Positions 20,816 to 34,136 of a stretch of DNA of 64,000 bases are shown piece after piece. Source of the stretch: Enterobacteriaceae bacterium RIT714 (GTDB taxonomy: Bacteria; Pseudomonadota; Gammaproteobacteria; Enterobacterales; Enterobacteriaceae); NCBI GenBank assembly GCA_009668015.1, contig WJYB01000001.1, forward strand, positions 62,001 to 126,000. The letters are read 5' to 3'. Under the pieces are notes generated by a model, which did not search any database, had not been told where the DNA came from, and worked only from the letters and a program-made list of their open reading frames with translations. A program made the translations under genes and the position numbers. Position 1 is the stretch's first letter; each line of letters opens with the position of its first letter.

Positions 20816-21862
20816 TTACCGGCCCGCTTTTAACTTCTGATAGTAGTCTTCATAGATCCGGCTGGCGTCGCCCACATCATTTTGCCATTCGCCTTTCTTC
20901 ACGGTTTCCGCATCCGGGTACAGTGATTTATCGTTCGCCACTTCCGGGCTGAGCAATTTGCGTGCCGCCAGGTTGGGCGTCGGATAACCGATGGTTTCCG
21001 CCACCTGTTTAGCCACTTCCGGACGTAACAGGAAGTTAATCAGCTTCATGGCACCGTCGACATTTTTGGCATTTGTCGGAATCGACAGGCTGTCCATCCA
21101 GAAAATGCCGCCTTCTTTCGGCCAGACGACTTCCAGCGGCGTTCCCGCCTGACGCGCCACGTAGGCCGAACCGTTCCACACCATCCCCAGATTCACTTCG
21201 CCTTCCATATACGGGTTAGCCGGGTTATCGGAGTTAAACGCCGCCACGTTAGGCATCAGTTTTTTCAGCTCGTTGTAGGCGGCTTCAATCTCTTTTGGAT
21301 TAGTGGTGTTACCGGAATAGCCCAGCTTGCGCAGCGCCACCTGGAACACTTCGCGCGCGTCATCGGTCAGCAGCAGGCTGCCTTTATACTCAGGCTTCCA
21401 CAAATCGGCCCAGCTGGTCACCGTTTTTGGGTCAATCTCGTCGCTGTTGACGCCGATGGCGGTCGCACCCCAGATATAGGGGATCGAGTAATCATTATTT
21501 GGATCGAACGGTTTATTGAGCATTTCCGGATCGAGATTAGCGAAGTGGGTCAACTTCGTTTTATCGATCTTCTGGATCATGCCTTCTTTACGCATTTTGT
21601 CGACAAAGTAGGTCGAAGGAACCACCAGATCGTACGCGCCGTCTTTATAGGTTTTAAGCTTGGCGTACATGGTTTCATTCGACTCGTAGGTCGAATAGAT
21701 AACCTTGATCCCCGTCTCTTTGGTGAACTGTTCAAGCAGGCCTGGCGGCACATACTCGGTCCAGTTGTAGAAGTAGAGTGTTTTGCTGTCGTCCGCGTGC
21801 GCGGCGCTCATGCCGATTGCGAGAGCACCTGCCGCGAGCAGGTGGCGTGACCATTTCATCAT
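20816..21862 (-). CDS. potD: PotD, spermidine/putrescine-binding periplasmic protein
   Basis: Periplasmic solute-binding protein of the PotABCD polyamine importer. The signal peptide [23 protein letters not shown] precedes [23 protein letters not shown], the polyamine-binding-protein signature. 348 residues, as in E. coli. It is the last gene of potABCD on the reverse strand, 24 bases after potC. Confidence 0.98.
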   Translation of the reverse strand: MMKWSRHLLAAGALAIGMSAAHADDSKTLYFYNWTEYVPPGLLEQFTKETGIKVIYSTYESNETMYAKLKTYKDGAYDLVVPSTYFVDKMRKEGMIQKIDKTKLTHFANLDPEMLNKPFDPNNDYSIPYIWGATAIGVNSDEIDPKTVTSWADLWKPEYKGSLLLTDDAREVFQVALRKLGYSGNTTNPKEIEAAYNELKKLMPNVAAFNSDNPANPYMEGEVNLGMVWNGSAYVARQAGTPLEVVWPKEGGIFWMDSLSIPTNAKNVDGAMKLINFLLRPEVAKQVAETIGYPTPNLAARKLLSPEVANDKSLYPDAETVKKGEWQNDVGDASRIYEDYYQKLKAGR

Positions 21863-21886
21863 TTAACGTCCCCTGTGTTACGGGCC

Positions 21887-22666
21887 TTAGCGGCCCTTTG
21901 TTTTATCACGAGCAATAACCTGACTGGCGATCACCATAACCAGCGATAACACCAACAGTATGGTTGCCAGCGCGTTCACCTCGGGTGATACGCCGACTTT
22001 CACCATCGAATAGATCTTCAATGGCAGAATTTCGTAACCCGGGCCGGTGACGAAGGAGGAGACCACTACGTCGTCCATCGACAGGGTAAAGCTTAGCAGC
22101 CATCCTGCCGCCACCGCAGGCATGGCCAGCGGCAGAATAATTTTACGCAGGATAGTGAACTCGCTCGCACCGAGATCTTTTGCGGCTTCCAGCATCCGCA
22201 CATCAAATCCTTTCAGACGGGAATAGACCGTCACCACCACGAAGGGCAAACAGAATGTAATGTGAGAAAAGAGCAACGACCAGAAACCAAGCTGAACGCC
22301 CAGCAGCATAAAGAGCACCAGCAGCGAAATCGCCATCACGATATCGGGCGACATCATCACCACAAACAACATCCCGCTGACGAACGGCTTGCCGCGAAAA
22401 CGGTAACGATACAGCGCCACGGCAGTCAGTGATCCGATAAGCGTCGCAAACGTCGCGGAGACGATTGCCATCGTCAGTGAGTGCTGCGCCGCCTGCAACA
22501 GGCTGTCGTTATTCATCAGCAGGCTATACCAGTGGGTGGTAAAGCCTTGCCAGTTGATCCCGAAGCGCGAGCTGTTAAACGAGTTCACGATCAGAATGAT
22601 AATCGGGATATAAAGGTATGCGTAAATGGCGGTCATAAAACCGCCGCGAAGCAGTCGACCGATCAT
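21887..22666 (-). CDS. potC: PotC, spermidine/putrescine ABC permease
   Basis: Inner-membrane permease subunit, six predicted helices starting [30 protein letters not shown]. The EAA loop EAAKDLGASEFTILRKIILP contacts the ATPase PotA. 259 residues against 264 in E. coli, slightly shorter at the C-terminus. The start overlaps the potB stop by 4 bases (ATGA). Confidence 0.97.
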   Translation of the reverse strand: MIGRLLRGGFMTAIYAYLYIPIIILIVNSFNSSRFGINWQGFTTHWYSLLMNNDSLLQAAQHSLTMAIVSATFATLIGSLTAVALYRYRFRGKPFVSGMLFVVMMSPDIVMAISLLVLFMLLGVQLGFWSLLFSHITFCLPFVVVTVYSRLKGFDVRMLEAAKDLGASEFTILRKIILPLAMPAVAAGWLLSFTLSMDDVVVSSFVTGPGYEILPLKIYSMVKVGVSPEVNALATILLVLSLVMVIASQVIARDKTKGR

Positions 22667-23520
22667 TCGAGTTCCACCTTTTTATTCAGCAGGCGAGAGG
22701 CACGCCAGTAAACCAGCAGCATCAGGCCCATCACCACCGTCAGCGTAATGCTGGTGGCAGAGCCGAACGGCCAGTCGCGAATGTTCAGGAACTGACTCTT
22801 AATGACGTTACCGATCAGCAGATTTTTGGCGCCGCCCATCAGATCGGAGACGTAAAACAGTCCCATCGCCGGTAACATCACCAGCAGACAGCCGGCGATA
22901 ATGCCCGGCATGGTCAACGGAATAATGATACGCAGAAAAGTTTGCAGTTTACTCGCACCCAAATCGCGCGCCGCTTCAAGCAACGGTTTATCCAGTTTCT
23001 CGATGCTGGAATAGAGTGGCATCACCATGAATGGCAGCAGAATGTAGACCAGACCGATAATCACCGCGCCCGGGGTAAACATGATCCGAATCGGCGTATC
23101 AATCACCCCCAGCCACAGCAGAAACTCATTCAGATACCCTTTGGTGCTGAGAAAAATTTTCAGGCCGTAGATGCGAATGAGAGAGTTGGTCCAGAAAGGC
23201 ACAATCAGCAAAAACAGCAGCAACGGCCGGATTTTTTGCGGCAGACGCGCCAGGAACCAGGCAAAGGGATAGCCCAGAATCAGGCAGGCGAGCGTGGCTA
23301 TCACCGCCATATTGAGCGAGTGGAGCAACACGTCAAAGTAGAGCGGGTCCAGCAGGCGCGCGTAGTTATCCAGCGTAAAGACCAGCTTGACGAAATTAGC
23401 GTCGTCGCGGGTCAAAAAGCTGGTGGCAATGATCATCAGGTTGGGCAGAAAAACAAACAACACCAGCCAACCCACGATCGTGGCAATCACCACATTCTGG
23501 AATTTACTTGTGTTCTTCAT
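22663..23520 (-). CDS. potB: PotB, spermidine/putrescine ABC permease
   Basis: Second permease of the importer; six helices and an EAA loop [21 protein letters not shown] start at ATG 23520 ([11 protein letters not shown]), giving 285 residues, as in the full-length E. coli protein; four further codons upstream are open but unsupported. The start lies 17 bases inside the end of potA. Confidence 0.97.
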   Translation of the reverse strand: MKNTSKFQNVVIATIVGWLVLFVFLPNLMIIATSFLTRDDANFVKLVFTLDNYARLLDPLYFDVLLHSLNMAVIATLACLILGYPFAWFLARLPQKIRPLLLFLLIVPFWTNSLIRIYGLKIFLSTKGYLNEFLLWLGVIDTPIRIMFTPGAVIIGLVYILLPFMVMPLYSSIEKLDKPLLEAARDLGASKLQTFLRIIIPLTMPGIIAGCLLVMLPAMGLFYVSDLMGGAKNLLIGNVIKSQFLNIRDWPFGSATSITLTVVMGLMLLVYWRASRLLNKKVELE

Positions 23521-24622
23521 CGGCCAGCACAACCTCCCAGCTCTCTACCCAGTTAACCACCATTTTCTGATCGAGCGGATGGTCAAAGTCCGGATCGTCC
23601 TCGTTGAAGAACTCACTCACCAGCACCATTTTGCCGTTTTCCAGCTCGACGACGGACTCCAGGGTCATGCCTTTATAGTTTCGCTCGCGGATGTAGCCGA
23701 TAAGTCCTTCGACGTCGGCACTGTCGTGGATCTCATCGACGCGAAGATCTTCCGGGCGCAGCATGACGTTGAGTTTTTGACCTTTCTCGACCGCAAAATT
23801 GACGGTGATATTGCACTCACGTCCTTCAACGCTTGCGCGCACGCGCTGTTCATCCAGGCGTTCAATAACCGTGGCGTCAAAAATATTGATCTCGCCAATG
23901 AAGCTGGCCACAAACAGGTTTTTCGGCTCTTCGTAGATTTCGCGCGGCGTGCCGTCCTGCTCAATTTTGCCATCACGCATCACCACGATGCGGTCGGACA
24001 TGGTCAGCGCTTCTTCCTGATCGTGAGTGACGAACACAAAGGTAATGCCGAGCTTACGCTGCAGCGCTTTTAGCTCGTTTTGCATCTGTTTGCGCAGCTT
24101 GTAATCGAGCGCGGAGAGCGACTCATCCAGGAGCAAAAGACGGGGTTTGTTGACCACGGCGCGGGCAATAGCCACACGCTGTTGCTGGCCACCGGAGAGC
24201 TGATGGGGCTTTCGCTGAGCAAACTCATCGAGCTGAACCATCCGTAGCGCGTCGTTGACGCGAGGCGCTATTTCATTGTCAGGCGTTTTTTGCATCCGCA
24301 GGCCAAATGCCACGTTTTCAAACACGGTCATATGCGGGAAAAGCGCGTAGCTCTGAAAGACGGTGTTAACGTGACGATGTTCGGCGGGAACATCGGTGAT
24401 GTCCTGATTTTCAAGATGAATGTGGCCGTTGTCGACGTTTTCCAGTCCGGCAATCAGGCGCAGAACGGTTGTTTTGCCGCAGCCAGAGGGGCCAAGCAGC
24501 GTGAGAAATTCACCGTTATTGATAGTCAGGTTAAGATCGTCAATGACGGTTTTACCATCGAAACTTTTGCTGATCCCCGACAGAAGAACCAGCGGTGACA
24601 GTGTTCCAGGTTGTGTATTCAA
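23504..24622 (-). CDS. potA: PotA, spermidine/putrescine ABC ATPase
   Basis: ATPase of the polyamine importer. Walker A GPSGCGKT is at 44-51, signature [14 protein letters not shown], Walker [13 protein letters not shown] and the H-loop FVTHD; a C-terminal regulatory TOBE domain follows. The called start is a TTG (24622), giving 372 residues against 378 in E. coli. Six codons upstream (reading GPRRKL before NTQP) still resemble the E. coli N-terminus but contain no ATG, GTG or TTG start, so the N-terminus has been re-set or the start is unusual. An AAGGGA lies 12 bases before the TTG. Confidence 0.95.
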   Translation of the reverse strand: MNTQPGTLSPLVLLSGISKSFDGKTVIDDLNLTINNGEFLTLLGPSGCGKTTVLRLIAGLENVDNGHIHLENQDITDVPAEHRHVNTVFQSYALFPHMTVFENVAFGLRMQKTPDNEIAPRVNDALRMVQLDEFAQRKPHQLSGGQQQRVAIARAVVNKPRLLLLDESLSALDYKLRKQMQNELKALQRKLGITFVFVTHDQEEALTMSDRIVVMRDGKIEQDGTPREIYEEPKNLFVASFIGEINIFDATVIERLDEQRVRASVEGRECNITVNFAVEKGQKLNVMLRPEDLRVDEIHDSADVEGLIGYIRERNYKGMTLESVVELENGKMVLVSEFFNEDDPDFDHPLDQKMVVNWVESWEVVLADEEHK

Positions 24623-24789
24623 TTTTCGGCGCGGTCCCTTATAAACGCGTCGGTGGACTTACCGACAGCGGGGTTTGTGTGTAACCACCTTGGTGACTCT
24701 TAATGAGGGCGGCCATTCTACGGCAAACGACTGAAATCACCAATCCTTGTCACTGATTGATAAGCTACATTTATTAACGAATAACAACA

Positions 24790-24811
24790 TAAACGAAAAT
24801 ATTCTCGTTTA
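24790..24811. promoter_or_regulatory. 22-bp near-perfect palindrome between potA and pepT
   Basis: TAAACGA and TCGTTTA arms around AAATATTC; the whole 22 bases are self-complementary except one pair. It sits in the 268-base divergent region, 80 bases before pepT, and is a candidate operator. A TTGAT half-site (around 24757) could be part of an FNR site, as pepT is anaerobically induced in Salmonella, but the second half is poor. Confidence 0.45.
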
Positions 24812-24890
24812 CGGGATAAAAGTGACCTGACGCAATATTTAGGTTTGGATGCTTATTGATAATGTTGTCACGAAAAGTGAGGGTGACTGC

Positions 24891-26114
24891 ATGGATAAAT
24901 TACTTGAGCGTTTTTTACAGTACGTTTCGCTGGATACCCAATCTAAACCGGGTGTCCGACAGGTGCCGAGCACCGAAGGCCAATGGAAGCTGTTAAATCT
25001 GCTAAAAGAGCAACTTGAAGAGCTTGGCCTGGTCAATGTGACCTTAAGCGAGAAGGGCACTGTGATGGGGACGCTGCCGACCAACGTCAAAGGTACGATC
25101 CCGGCCATTGGATTTATATCCCATGTTGATACGTCACCTGATTTCAGCGGTAAAAACGTCAATCCGCAGATTGTCGAAAACTATCGTGGCGGCGATATCG
25201 CGCTGGGTATCGGCGATGAAGTTCTCTCCCCGGTGATGTTCCCGGTGCTGCATCAACTGCTCGGTCAGACGCTTATCACCACCGACGGTAAAACGTTGTT
25301 GGGTGCGGATGACAAAGCGGGTGTGGCGGAGATCATGACCGCGCTGGCGGTGCTGAAAGGCAACAATATCCCCCACGGCGATATCCGTGTGGCCTTCACG
25401 CCGGACGAAGAGGTGGGCAAAGGGGCGAAGCATTTTGACGTGGAAGCCTTCAACGCGCAGTGGGCCTACACCGTCGATGGCGGCGGAGTGGGTGAGTTAG
25501 AGTTCGAAAACTTTAACGCGGCGTCCATCACGATCAAAATTGTCGGTAATAATGTCCATCCTGGCTCAGCCAAAGGCGTGATGGTTAACGCCCTCTCTTT
25601 AGCCTCGCGTATTCACGCCGAAGTACCGGCGGAAGAGAGCCCGGAGCACACTGACGGCTATGAGGGTTTTTACCACCTCACCAGCATCAAGGGCACGGTA
25701 GACAGCGCGCAGATGCACTACATCGTTCGCGATTTTGACCGCAAAGCCTTTGAAGCGCGTAAGCGCAAGATGATGGAGATCGCCAAAAAAGTGGGCAAAG
25801 GGCTGCACCCGGATTGCTACATTGAGCTGATCATTGAGGACAGTTATTACAATATGCGCGAGAAAGTCATGGAGCATCCGCATATTCTGGATATCGCCCA
25901 GCAGGCGATGCGCGACTGCGATATCGAACCGCAGCTTAAACCGATTCGCGGAGGAACCGACGGCTCGCAGCTCTCCTTTATGGGGCTGCCATGTCCAAAC
26001 CTGTTTACTGGCGGGTATAACTACCACGGCAAACATGAGTTTGTGACGCTGGAAGGGATGGAGAAAGCGGTGCGGGTGATTGTGCGGATCGCGGAGCTGA
26101 CGGCGAAGCCATAA
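24891..26114 (+). CDS. pepT: PepT, peptidase T (aminotripeptidase)
   Basis: Zinc aminopeptidase (M20B) that removes the N-terminal residue from tripeptides. Metal-site motifs are [32 protein letters not shown] and the C-terminal NYHGKHE. I start at ATG 24891 ([18 protein letters not shown]) after GAGGGTGACTGC, giving 407 residues against 408 in E. coli; an upstream in-frame ATG adds 14 non-homologous residues. Divergent from potA, as in E. coli. Confidence 0.97.
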   Translation: MDKLLERFLQYVSLDTQSKPGVRQVPSTEGQWKLLNLLKEQLEELGLVNVTLSEKGTVMGTLPTNVKGTIPAIGFISHVDTSPDFSGKNVNPQIVENYRGGDIALGIGDEVLSPVMFPVLHQLLGQTLITTDGKTLLGADDKAGVAEIMTALAVLKGNNIPHGDIRVAFTPDEEVGKGAKHFDVEAFNAQWAYTVDGGGVGELEFENFNAASITIKIVGNNVHPGSAKGVMVNALSLASRIHAEVPAEESPEHTDGYEGFYHLTSIKGTVDSAQMHYIVRDFDRKAFEARKRKMMEIAKKVGKGLHPDCYIELIIEDSYYNMREKVMEHPHILDIAQQAMRDCDIEPQLKPIRGGTDGSQLSFMGLPCPNLFTGGYNYHGKHEFVTLEGMEKAVRVIVRIAELTAKP

Positions 26115-26145
26115 AAAAAGCCCGGGGCGCAGTGGCTGCCGGGCT
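26112..26145 (-). terminator. Intrinsic terminator of roxA (also between pepT and roxA)
   Basis: AGCCCGG (26119-26125) pairs with CCGGGCT (26139-26145). The run of seven A before it becomes a T-run on the reverse strand, so the main effect is on the phoPQ-roxA transcript. Confidence 0.75.
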
Positions 26146-26166
26146 GATTCATGCCCTGTTATGTAT

Positions 26167-26196
26167 GCCGGGTCAGGCGCAGCGCCATCACCCGGC
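26167..26196. repeat. REP-like palindrome
   Basis: GCCGGGT ... ACCCGGC around GGCGCAGCGCC, the size and composition of a REP (PU) element. It lies between convergent pepT and roxA. Similar elements are at 57843-57869 and 59352-59379. Confidence 0.65.
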
Positions 26197-26208
26197 GATA
26201 CAAACAGC

Positions 26209-27330
26209 TTAGTCCTCGAAGAACCAGTATCCGCTGTTCACCAGTGCGGCGAGCATCGCCAGGAATGAAGGATCTTCCAGCGCGTCGCCAAACGTTTCGG
26301 CGTTCAGCACCATATGGCTGGCCAGTGCTTCCAGGGCCGGACGGTGCGGGGAGTCGAGCTTTTCGCCGTTAACGAAAATCTCATCGCCAATGCGCAGCAC
26401 GCGTAATCCCCCTAAACGAACCAGCGAATCACCCTGTTGCAGCGCATCATAAATCTCATCCGGCTGGTAAGGCGGTTCGGCAGGCGCAACGTCCAGTTCA
26501 TGACGAGACTGGCTGATAAACTCACCAAACCACTGTTTGAAATGTTCCGGCTGATTGATCAGGCCCATCATCATCTCGCGCAGTTTATCTAACTCTTGCG
26601 GCAGAATATCGGCTGGATGTTCGCGGGCCGGAACGTCCGGATCGCTATACCGGTGGCTGCCCAGCTCGCGTTGCAGCACATAATCCGCAAATCCACTGAT
26701 CATCTCGCGCCCGCTTGGCGCCCGGAAGCCCACGGAATAGTTCAGTGAGTTCTCAAGGGAGTAGCCTTCGTGCGGGAAGCCCGGCGGAATATAGAGAATA
26801 TCGCCTGGCTCCAGCTCTTCGTCGATGATGCCTTCAAAGGGATCCACCTGAAGCAGATCCGGATGCGGGCAGTGCTGTTTCATCGGTACTTTTTCACCGA
26901 CACGCCAGCGACGACGGCCAGTTCCCTGAATGATAAACACATCGTACTGATCGAGATGCGGGCCAACGCCACCGCCGGGAACGGAGAAGGAGATCATCAG
27001 ATCGTCCATGCGCCAGTCGGGCAGGGCACGGAACGGGTGCATCAGGGCTGCGGTCGGTTCATGCCAGTGGTTAACGGCCTGGACCAGTAGCGACCAGTTG
27101 TTCTCACCCAGATGGTCATAGCTCTCGAACGGACCGTGGCTCACCTGCCATTTACCGTCCTGATGACTCACCAGTCGGCTGTCGACTTCGTTTTCCATCG
27201 CCAGTCCCGCCAGCTCATCCGGCGAGATGGGATCGACAAAATTGCTGATACCGCGTTTCAAAACGACCGGGCGTTTTTGCCAGTAGCGTTCGATAAAGTC
27301 GGGCCAGTTAAGTGTTAATTGATAATCCAT
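26209..27330 (-). CDS. roxA: RoxA (YcfD), ribosomal protein L16 arginine hydroxylase
   Basis: Fe(II)/2-oxoglutarate oxygenase with a JmjC domain that hydroxylates an arginine of ribosomal protein L16. The iron-binding motif is H125-L-D127, with the distal His in PPGFPHEGY. The C-terminal half is the winged-helix/dimerisation part ending LAALVNSGYWFFED. 373 residues, equal to E. coli. It lies 90 bases after phoQ on the same strand. Confidence 0.97.
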   Translation of the reverse strand: MDYQLTLNWPDFIERYWQKRPVVLKRGISNFVDPISPDELAGLAMENEVDSRLVSHQDGKWQVSHGPFESYDHLGENNWSLLVQAVNHWHEPTAALMHPFRALPDWRMDDLMISFSVPGGGVGPHLDQYDVFIIQGTGRRRWRVGEKVPMKQHCPHPDLLQVDPFEGIIDEELEPGDILYIPPGFPHEGYSLENSLNYSVGFRAPSGREMISGFADYVLQRELGSHRYSDPDVPAREHPADILPQELDKLREMMMGLINQPEHFKQWFGEFISQSRHELDVAPAEPPYQPDEIYDALQQGDSLVRLGGLRVLRIGDEIFVNGEKLDSPHRPALEALASHMVLNAETFGDALEDPSFLAMLAALVNSGYWFFED

Positions 27331-27420
27331 ATTTATATTTCCGCAGGCTCTTACTGAGTCGGATTATAACGGAAGCTCATCACCCTGCGCGTGAGAATCT
27401 CGCTTTTTTCACATTCCGGC

Positions 27421-28884
27421 CTAACTATCGTCAGAGGAGGGATGCTGACGGCCAAAAACGGCGACCATTCGCGCGCCGCCCAGCAGACTGTCGCTGGTTT
27501 CGATACGCCCGTTGTATTGATCCACGATCTCCTGAGCAACCGATAAACCGACGCCCTGACCAGGACGCAGCGTGTCGGCGCGTTGCCCGCGATCAAAGAC
27601 TACATCGCGTTTGTTTTGCGGGATACCCGGACCATCATCTTCAACGATGATATGCAGCTCTTCTTCCGTCTGCAGAGCGGAGACCTCGACAAACTCCAGG
27701 CAATATTTGCAGGCGTTATCCAGCAGGTTTCCCATCACTTCCATAAAGTCATTTTTTTCGCCGACAAAGCTGATTTCTGGCGAAATATCGAGGCTGATGT
27801 TCACCCCTTTGCGCTGATAGACTTTATTGAGCGCGGAGGTCAGGCTATCCAGCAGCGGTGCGACCGGATGCAGCTCCCGGCTTAACAGTGCGCTACCGGA
27901 GCGCATACTGGCGCGGTGCAGATAGTAGCCAATTTGCTGAGAGATACGGCTGATTTGCTCCAGCATCACCGGCTCTGCATCATCCACGCTCAGTTTAGAA
28001 CTGCGCATTGATCGCAGGGTACTTTGCATGACGGCAAGAGGCGTTTTCAGGCTGTGCGTGAGATCGGTGAGGGTGGTGCGGTATTTGTCGTAACGTTCGC
28101 GTTCGCTTTTGAGCAGGCGATTAAGATTGCGCACCAGGCTTGTCAGTTCGCGTGTCGTTTGCGGGTTAAGTTTCTCGCGATGGTGCTCTTCCAGCTCACG
28201 CACCTCTTTTGCCAGCGATTCAATGGGGCGAAGGCTCCACCATGCCGCCACCCACAGCAGCGGGATCACCAGCAAAAAGTTAGCTGCCAGAACATAGATG
28301 AACCAGCTCCAGACCCTGTATGAACGTTTAAGCTCAACCGGGATGGTATCAATGACCACAATAGTCAGCTGCGGCATATCAACGGTTGCAGGATAAAGAT
28401 TAATCGCGACCGAGTGGGTCATCTCGGTGTCATCGTCATCTTCCCGGATTTCGGCAAGTTTACGCTGCATTGAGGTATCGTTGCCCAGCAGCGCGCTGGT
28501 GGCATTGAGATCGGTTTCCAGCTCGTGGAACCCGTTGGTTCTGAGCCATTCCGGGCGAATGCTTTTTTCCAGCCACGGAACATGCCGTTGCGCCCACAGA
28601 AGCTGGCCTTTTTCGTCATAAATCAGTGCCATCGTCGGACTTTGCCGGTCCAGATTTTCCGGCATTTCCACGCTGATGCGGTTATTTTCCCATTTCGCCA
28701 GCGTGTAGAAGAGATTGCTCTCTCCGCGCAGCAGGCGGAAGGTGGTTTTATCAAAGCTGACGCTGTATCCCACCAGCGCCACCATCCCGTAGGAGAGTGA
28801 CAAGATCAGCACCACCGCTGCGGTTGCCAGTAAGAAGCGAACCCGCAGCGAAAGCGGCAAGAGATGGCGAAGGATCTTTTTCAT
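27421..28884 (-). CDS. phoQ: PhoQ, Mg2+/acid/cationic-peptide sensor kinase
   Basis: Inner-membrane histidine kinase. TM1 is about 17-40. The periplasmic PAS-like domain carries the acidic patch EDDDDTE (148-154) that binds divalent cations. TM2 is about 193-215, followed by HAMP, the phospho-acceptor H277 in [12 protein letters not shown], and the ATP-binding N ([10 protein letters not shown]), G1 (DDGPGIP) and G2 (GQGVGLSVA) boxes. 487 residues against 486 in E. coli. It directly follows phoP without a gap. Confidence 0.98.
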   Translation of the reverse strand: MKKILRHLLPLSLRVRFLLATAAVVLILSLSYGMVALVGYSVSFDKTTFRLLRGESNLFYTLAKWENNRISVEMPENLDRQSPTMALIYDEKGQLLWAQRHVPWLEKSIRPEWLRTNGFHELETDLNATSALLGNDTSMQRKLAEIREDDDDTEMTHSVAINLYPATVDMPQLTIVVIDTIPVELKRSYRVWSWFIYVLAANFLLVIPLLWVAAWWSLRPIESLAKEVRELEEHHREKLNPQTTRELTSLVRNLNRLLKSERERYDKYRTTLTDLTHSLKTPLAVMQSTLRSMRSSKLSVDDAEPVMLEQISRISQQIGYYLHRASMRSGSALLSRELHPVAPLLDSLTSALNKVYQRKGVNISLDISPEISFVGEKNDFMEVMGNLLDNACKYCLEFVEVSALQTEEELHIIVEDDGPGIPQNKRDVVFDRGQRADTLRPGQGVGLSVAQEIVDQYNGRIETSDSLLGGARMVAVFGRQHPSSDDS

Positions 28885-29556
28885 TTAGCGTAGTTCAAAC
28901 AGATACCCCTGGCCCCTCACCGTCGTGATGACGTCCTGCGGGTACTGTGCCTGAATTTTTTTACGCAAGCGGCCCATCAACACATCAATGGTATGGCTTT
29001 CACGCAGTTCGGCATCAGGATAAAGCTGGAGCATTAACGAATCTTTGCTCACCACTTTACCGCTGTTGCGAATAAGCGTTTCCATAATGGTGTATTCAAA
29101 GGCTGTCAGCTTAATAACCTCGTCATTGATGGAAAACTCGCGGCGAGAGAGATCGACCTGGAACGGAGGAAGAGAAATAACCTGAGAAGCCAGCCCGCTG
29201 TTACGGCGCATCAGCGCCTGCATGCGCGCAGCGACTTCTTCAATATGGAAGGGCTTGGTCACGTAGTCATCTGCGCCAGCGCTGAGCACTTCGACCTTAT
29301 CCTGCCAGCCTTCGCGGGCGGTTAAAACCAGTACCGGAAGGGAGACGTCATGGCTTCGCCAGCGGCGGATCAGCGACAGACCGTCTTCATCGGGCAACCC
29401 CAAATCGACGATGGCTATATCCGGTACATGCTCATTGAGATAGTAATCCGCTTCTTTAGCGTCTTCTGCGTCATCCACCTGGTGCCCCAAATCCTGAAGC
29501 TGAACTTTCAGGTGATGACGTAGCAATGCATTATCCTCAACAACCAATACGCGCAT
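28885..29556 (-). CDS. phoP: PhoP, response regulator
   Basis: OmpR-type regulator activated by PhoQ. The receiver phospho-acceptor is D51 in [11 protein letters not shown], with K in VTKPFH; the winged-helix DNA-binding domain ends [10 protein letters not shown]. Two ATG codons are in tandem (29559 and 29556); I prefer the second, which lies 8 bases after AGGGAG and gives the 223 residues of E. coli PhoP. A PhoP box upstream indicates autoregulation. Confidence 0.98.
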   Translation of the reverse strand: MRVLVVEDNALLRHHLKVQLQDLGHQVDDAEDAKEADYYLNEHVPDIAIVDLGLPDEDGLSLIRRWRSHDVSLPVLVLTAREGWQDKVEVLSAGADDYVTKPFHIEEVAARMQALMRRNSGLASQVISLPPFQVDLSRREFSINDEVIKLTAFEYTIMETLIRNSGKVVSKDSLMLQLYPDAELRESHTIDVLMGRLRKKIQAQYPQDVITTVRGQGYLFELR

Positions 29557-29600
29557 CATCTCTTCTCCCTAAAATTAATGGTATGAATAGTTTAACGCTG

Positions 29601-29635
29601 ATTATGTTGTTATGGGGATAAACATTGAGTAAACC
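29601..29635 (-). promoter_or_regulatory. PhoP box and -10 of phoPQ
   Basis: On the reverse strand GGTTTA-CTCAA-TGTTTA (29635-29619) matches the PhoP box (T/G)GTTTA-N5-(T/G)GTTTA exactly. A 12-base gap leads to -10 CATAAT (29606-29601). This is the standard layout of a PhoP-activated promoter. Confidence 0.92.
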
Positions 29636-29648
29636 GCAGAGGAAGGAT

Positions 29649-29672
29649 CCCTCTTTCCGAAGGGAAAGAGGG
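29649..29672 (-). terminator. CCCTC/GAGGG hairpin after purB
   Basis: CCCTCTTTCC pairs with GGAAAGAGGG (10-bp arms, 4-base loop), 10 bases beyond the purB stop. It is a member of the dispersed hairpin family also seen at 20672, 54653 and 61501. Confidence 0.65.
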
Positions 29673-29681
29673 TGAGGGGCA

Positions 29682-31701
<2,020 letters not shown>

Positions 31702-31728
31702 ACGAGCTCCTTTTGGTGTGTAATCAGT

Positions 31729-32862
<1,134 letters not shown>

Positions 32863-32881
32863 TTAAAGGCGGCGTATTCTA

Positions 32882-33355
32882 TCACGCGACCCCACCATTG
32901 GCACCCTCTGTAAACGGCCAGTTAAATTCACTCACGATCTCAAGCGGCAAGCGACCGCCAGACTGATAGCAGCGAATACTTTCGGCAACCAGCGGCGAGC
33001 GCAGGTTTGGCGCGTTAAGGATTTCCTCAGCAGTGACCCACAGGCAGCGATCGATGTCGTCGTCATGCGGTTCAGTGGCGCACATTTCGTTAAGTTCGAC
33101 CACGAATAAAAAGCGCAGAAAAGGGGTGCGATCGGGGGCTATCCACTGATGCAGGCGAATAAAGTGCTGGGGCTCGGCATGGATCCCGGTCTCTTCCCAC
33201 AGCTCGCGTTTTGCGGCCTGAACCAGCGTCTCGTCGGCTTCGAGATGTCCGGCTGGCTGATTCCACAACGCTTTGCCGTTAATCGTCTCTTCGACGACCA
33301 GAAATTTATCCTGTGCGTGAACCAGCGTGGCGACCGTAACATGAGGTTTAAACAT
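32882..33355 (-). CDS. nudJ: NudJ, Nudix phosphatase
   Basis: Hydrolyses HMP-PP and nucleoside di/triphosphates. The Nudix box runs from [16 protein letters not shown] into LWEETGI and fits G-x5-E-x7-REU-x-EE-x-G. The start is ATG 33355 ([13 protein letters not shown]), giving 157 residues against 153 in E. coli, with a slightly longer C-terminus (EGANGGVA). An upstream extension of the frame overlaps rluE and is not homologous. It starts 10 bases after the rluE stop. Confidence 0.96.
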   Translation of the reverse strand: MFKPHVTVATLVHAQDKFLVVEETINGKALWNQPAGHLEADETLVQAAKRELWEETGIHAEPQHFIRLHQWIAPDRTPFLRFLFVVELNEMCATEPHDDDIDRCLWVTAEEILNAPNLRSPLVAESIRCYQSGGRLPLEIVSEFNWPFTEGANGGVA

Positions 33356-33365
33356 GATATTTTCC

Positions 33366-34019
33366 TTATTCTGTAGCGTCCCGCCACGCACCATTTGCCA
33401 GCGAGTCCAGCGTGTAATTGCCCATGGCATAGCGGATCAGTCGCAGCGTCGGGAGGCCGACGTGGGCCGTCATCCGACGAACCTGACGGTTACGGCCCTC
33501 ATAAAGGGTTATTTTGAGCCAGGCCGTGGGAATCGATTTTCGCTCACGAATAGGCGGCTGGCGCGGCCACAGCCATTCGGGTTCGCCGACGAGCTCGACT
33601 CCCGCAGGCAGCGTCGGGCCGTCGTTTAGCGTCACGCCATCGCGCAGCGCAGCAAGAGCCGCTTCCGTTGGCTCACCTTCGACCTGGACGTAATAGATTT
33701 TTCCGGTGCGCTTGCCCGGCTGGGTGAGGCTTGCCTGCAGCGCCCCGTCGTTGGTCAGGACCAGCAGGCCTTCACTGTCACGATCCAGACGCCCCGCAGC
33801 GTAAACCCCTTGCACAGGAATAAAATCTTTTAAGGTGCTGCGTCCCGCTTCGTCGGTGAACTGCGGCAAAACATCGTAGGGTTTATTGAACAAAATGACC
33901 CGTTTTGGCTGGCTGTCTTGCGTTCTTCTGGTGGCTTGTCGTGAGCTGAATCGCTCAACCCGGTGATTTCTAAAAGAAGTTTTCTTCATGGTATTTTCAG
34001 ACCCTGTCAATTGCCGCAT
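33366..34019 (-). CDS. rluE: RluE, 23S rRNA pseudouridine-2457 synthase
   Basis: RsuA-family pseudouridine synthase. The catalytic Asp is in [25 protein letters not shown] is the second family motif. The N-terminus is basic and disordered ([20 protein letters not shown]). 217 residues as in E. coli. It is the first gene of the leftward run and is divergent from icd. Confidence 0.97.
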   Translation of the reverse strand: MRQLTGSENTMKKTSFRNHRVERFSSRQATRRTQDSQPKRVILFNKPYDVLPQFTDEAGRSTLKDFIPVQGVYAAGRLDRDSEGLLVLTNDGALQASLTQPGKRTGKIYYVQVEGEPTEAALAALRDGVTLNDGPTLPAGVELVGEPEWLWPRQPPIRERKSIPTAWLKITLYEGRNRQVRRMTAHVGLPTLRLIRYAMGNYTLDSLANGAWRDATE

Positions 34020-34136
34020 TATAGCCTAATAACGAATGCCTTTCATGGCGGCAGACATTCAGGTACTATCGAAAGGCTCATTACAAATTATTAACATAAG
34101 ATCAGTAACAACCAGAAGCGCTCGAAGGAGAGGTTA

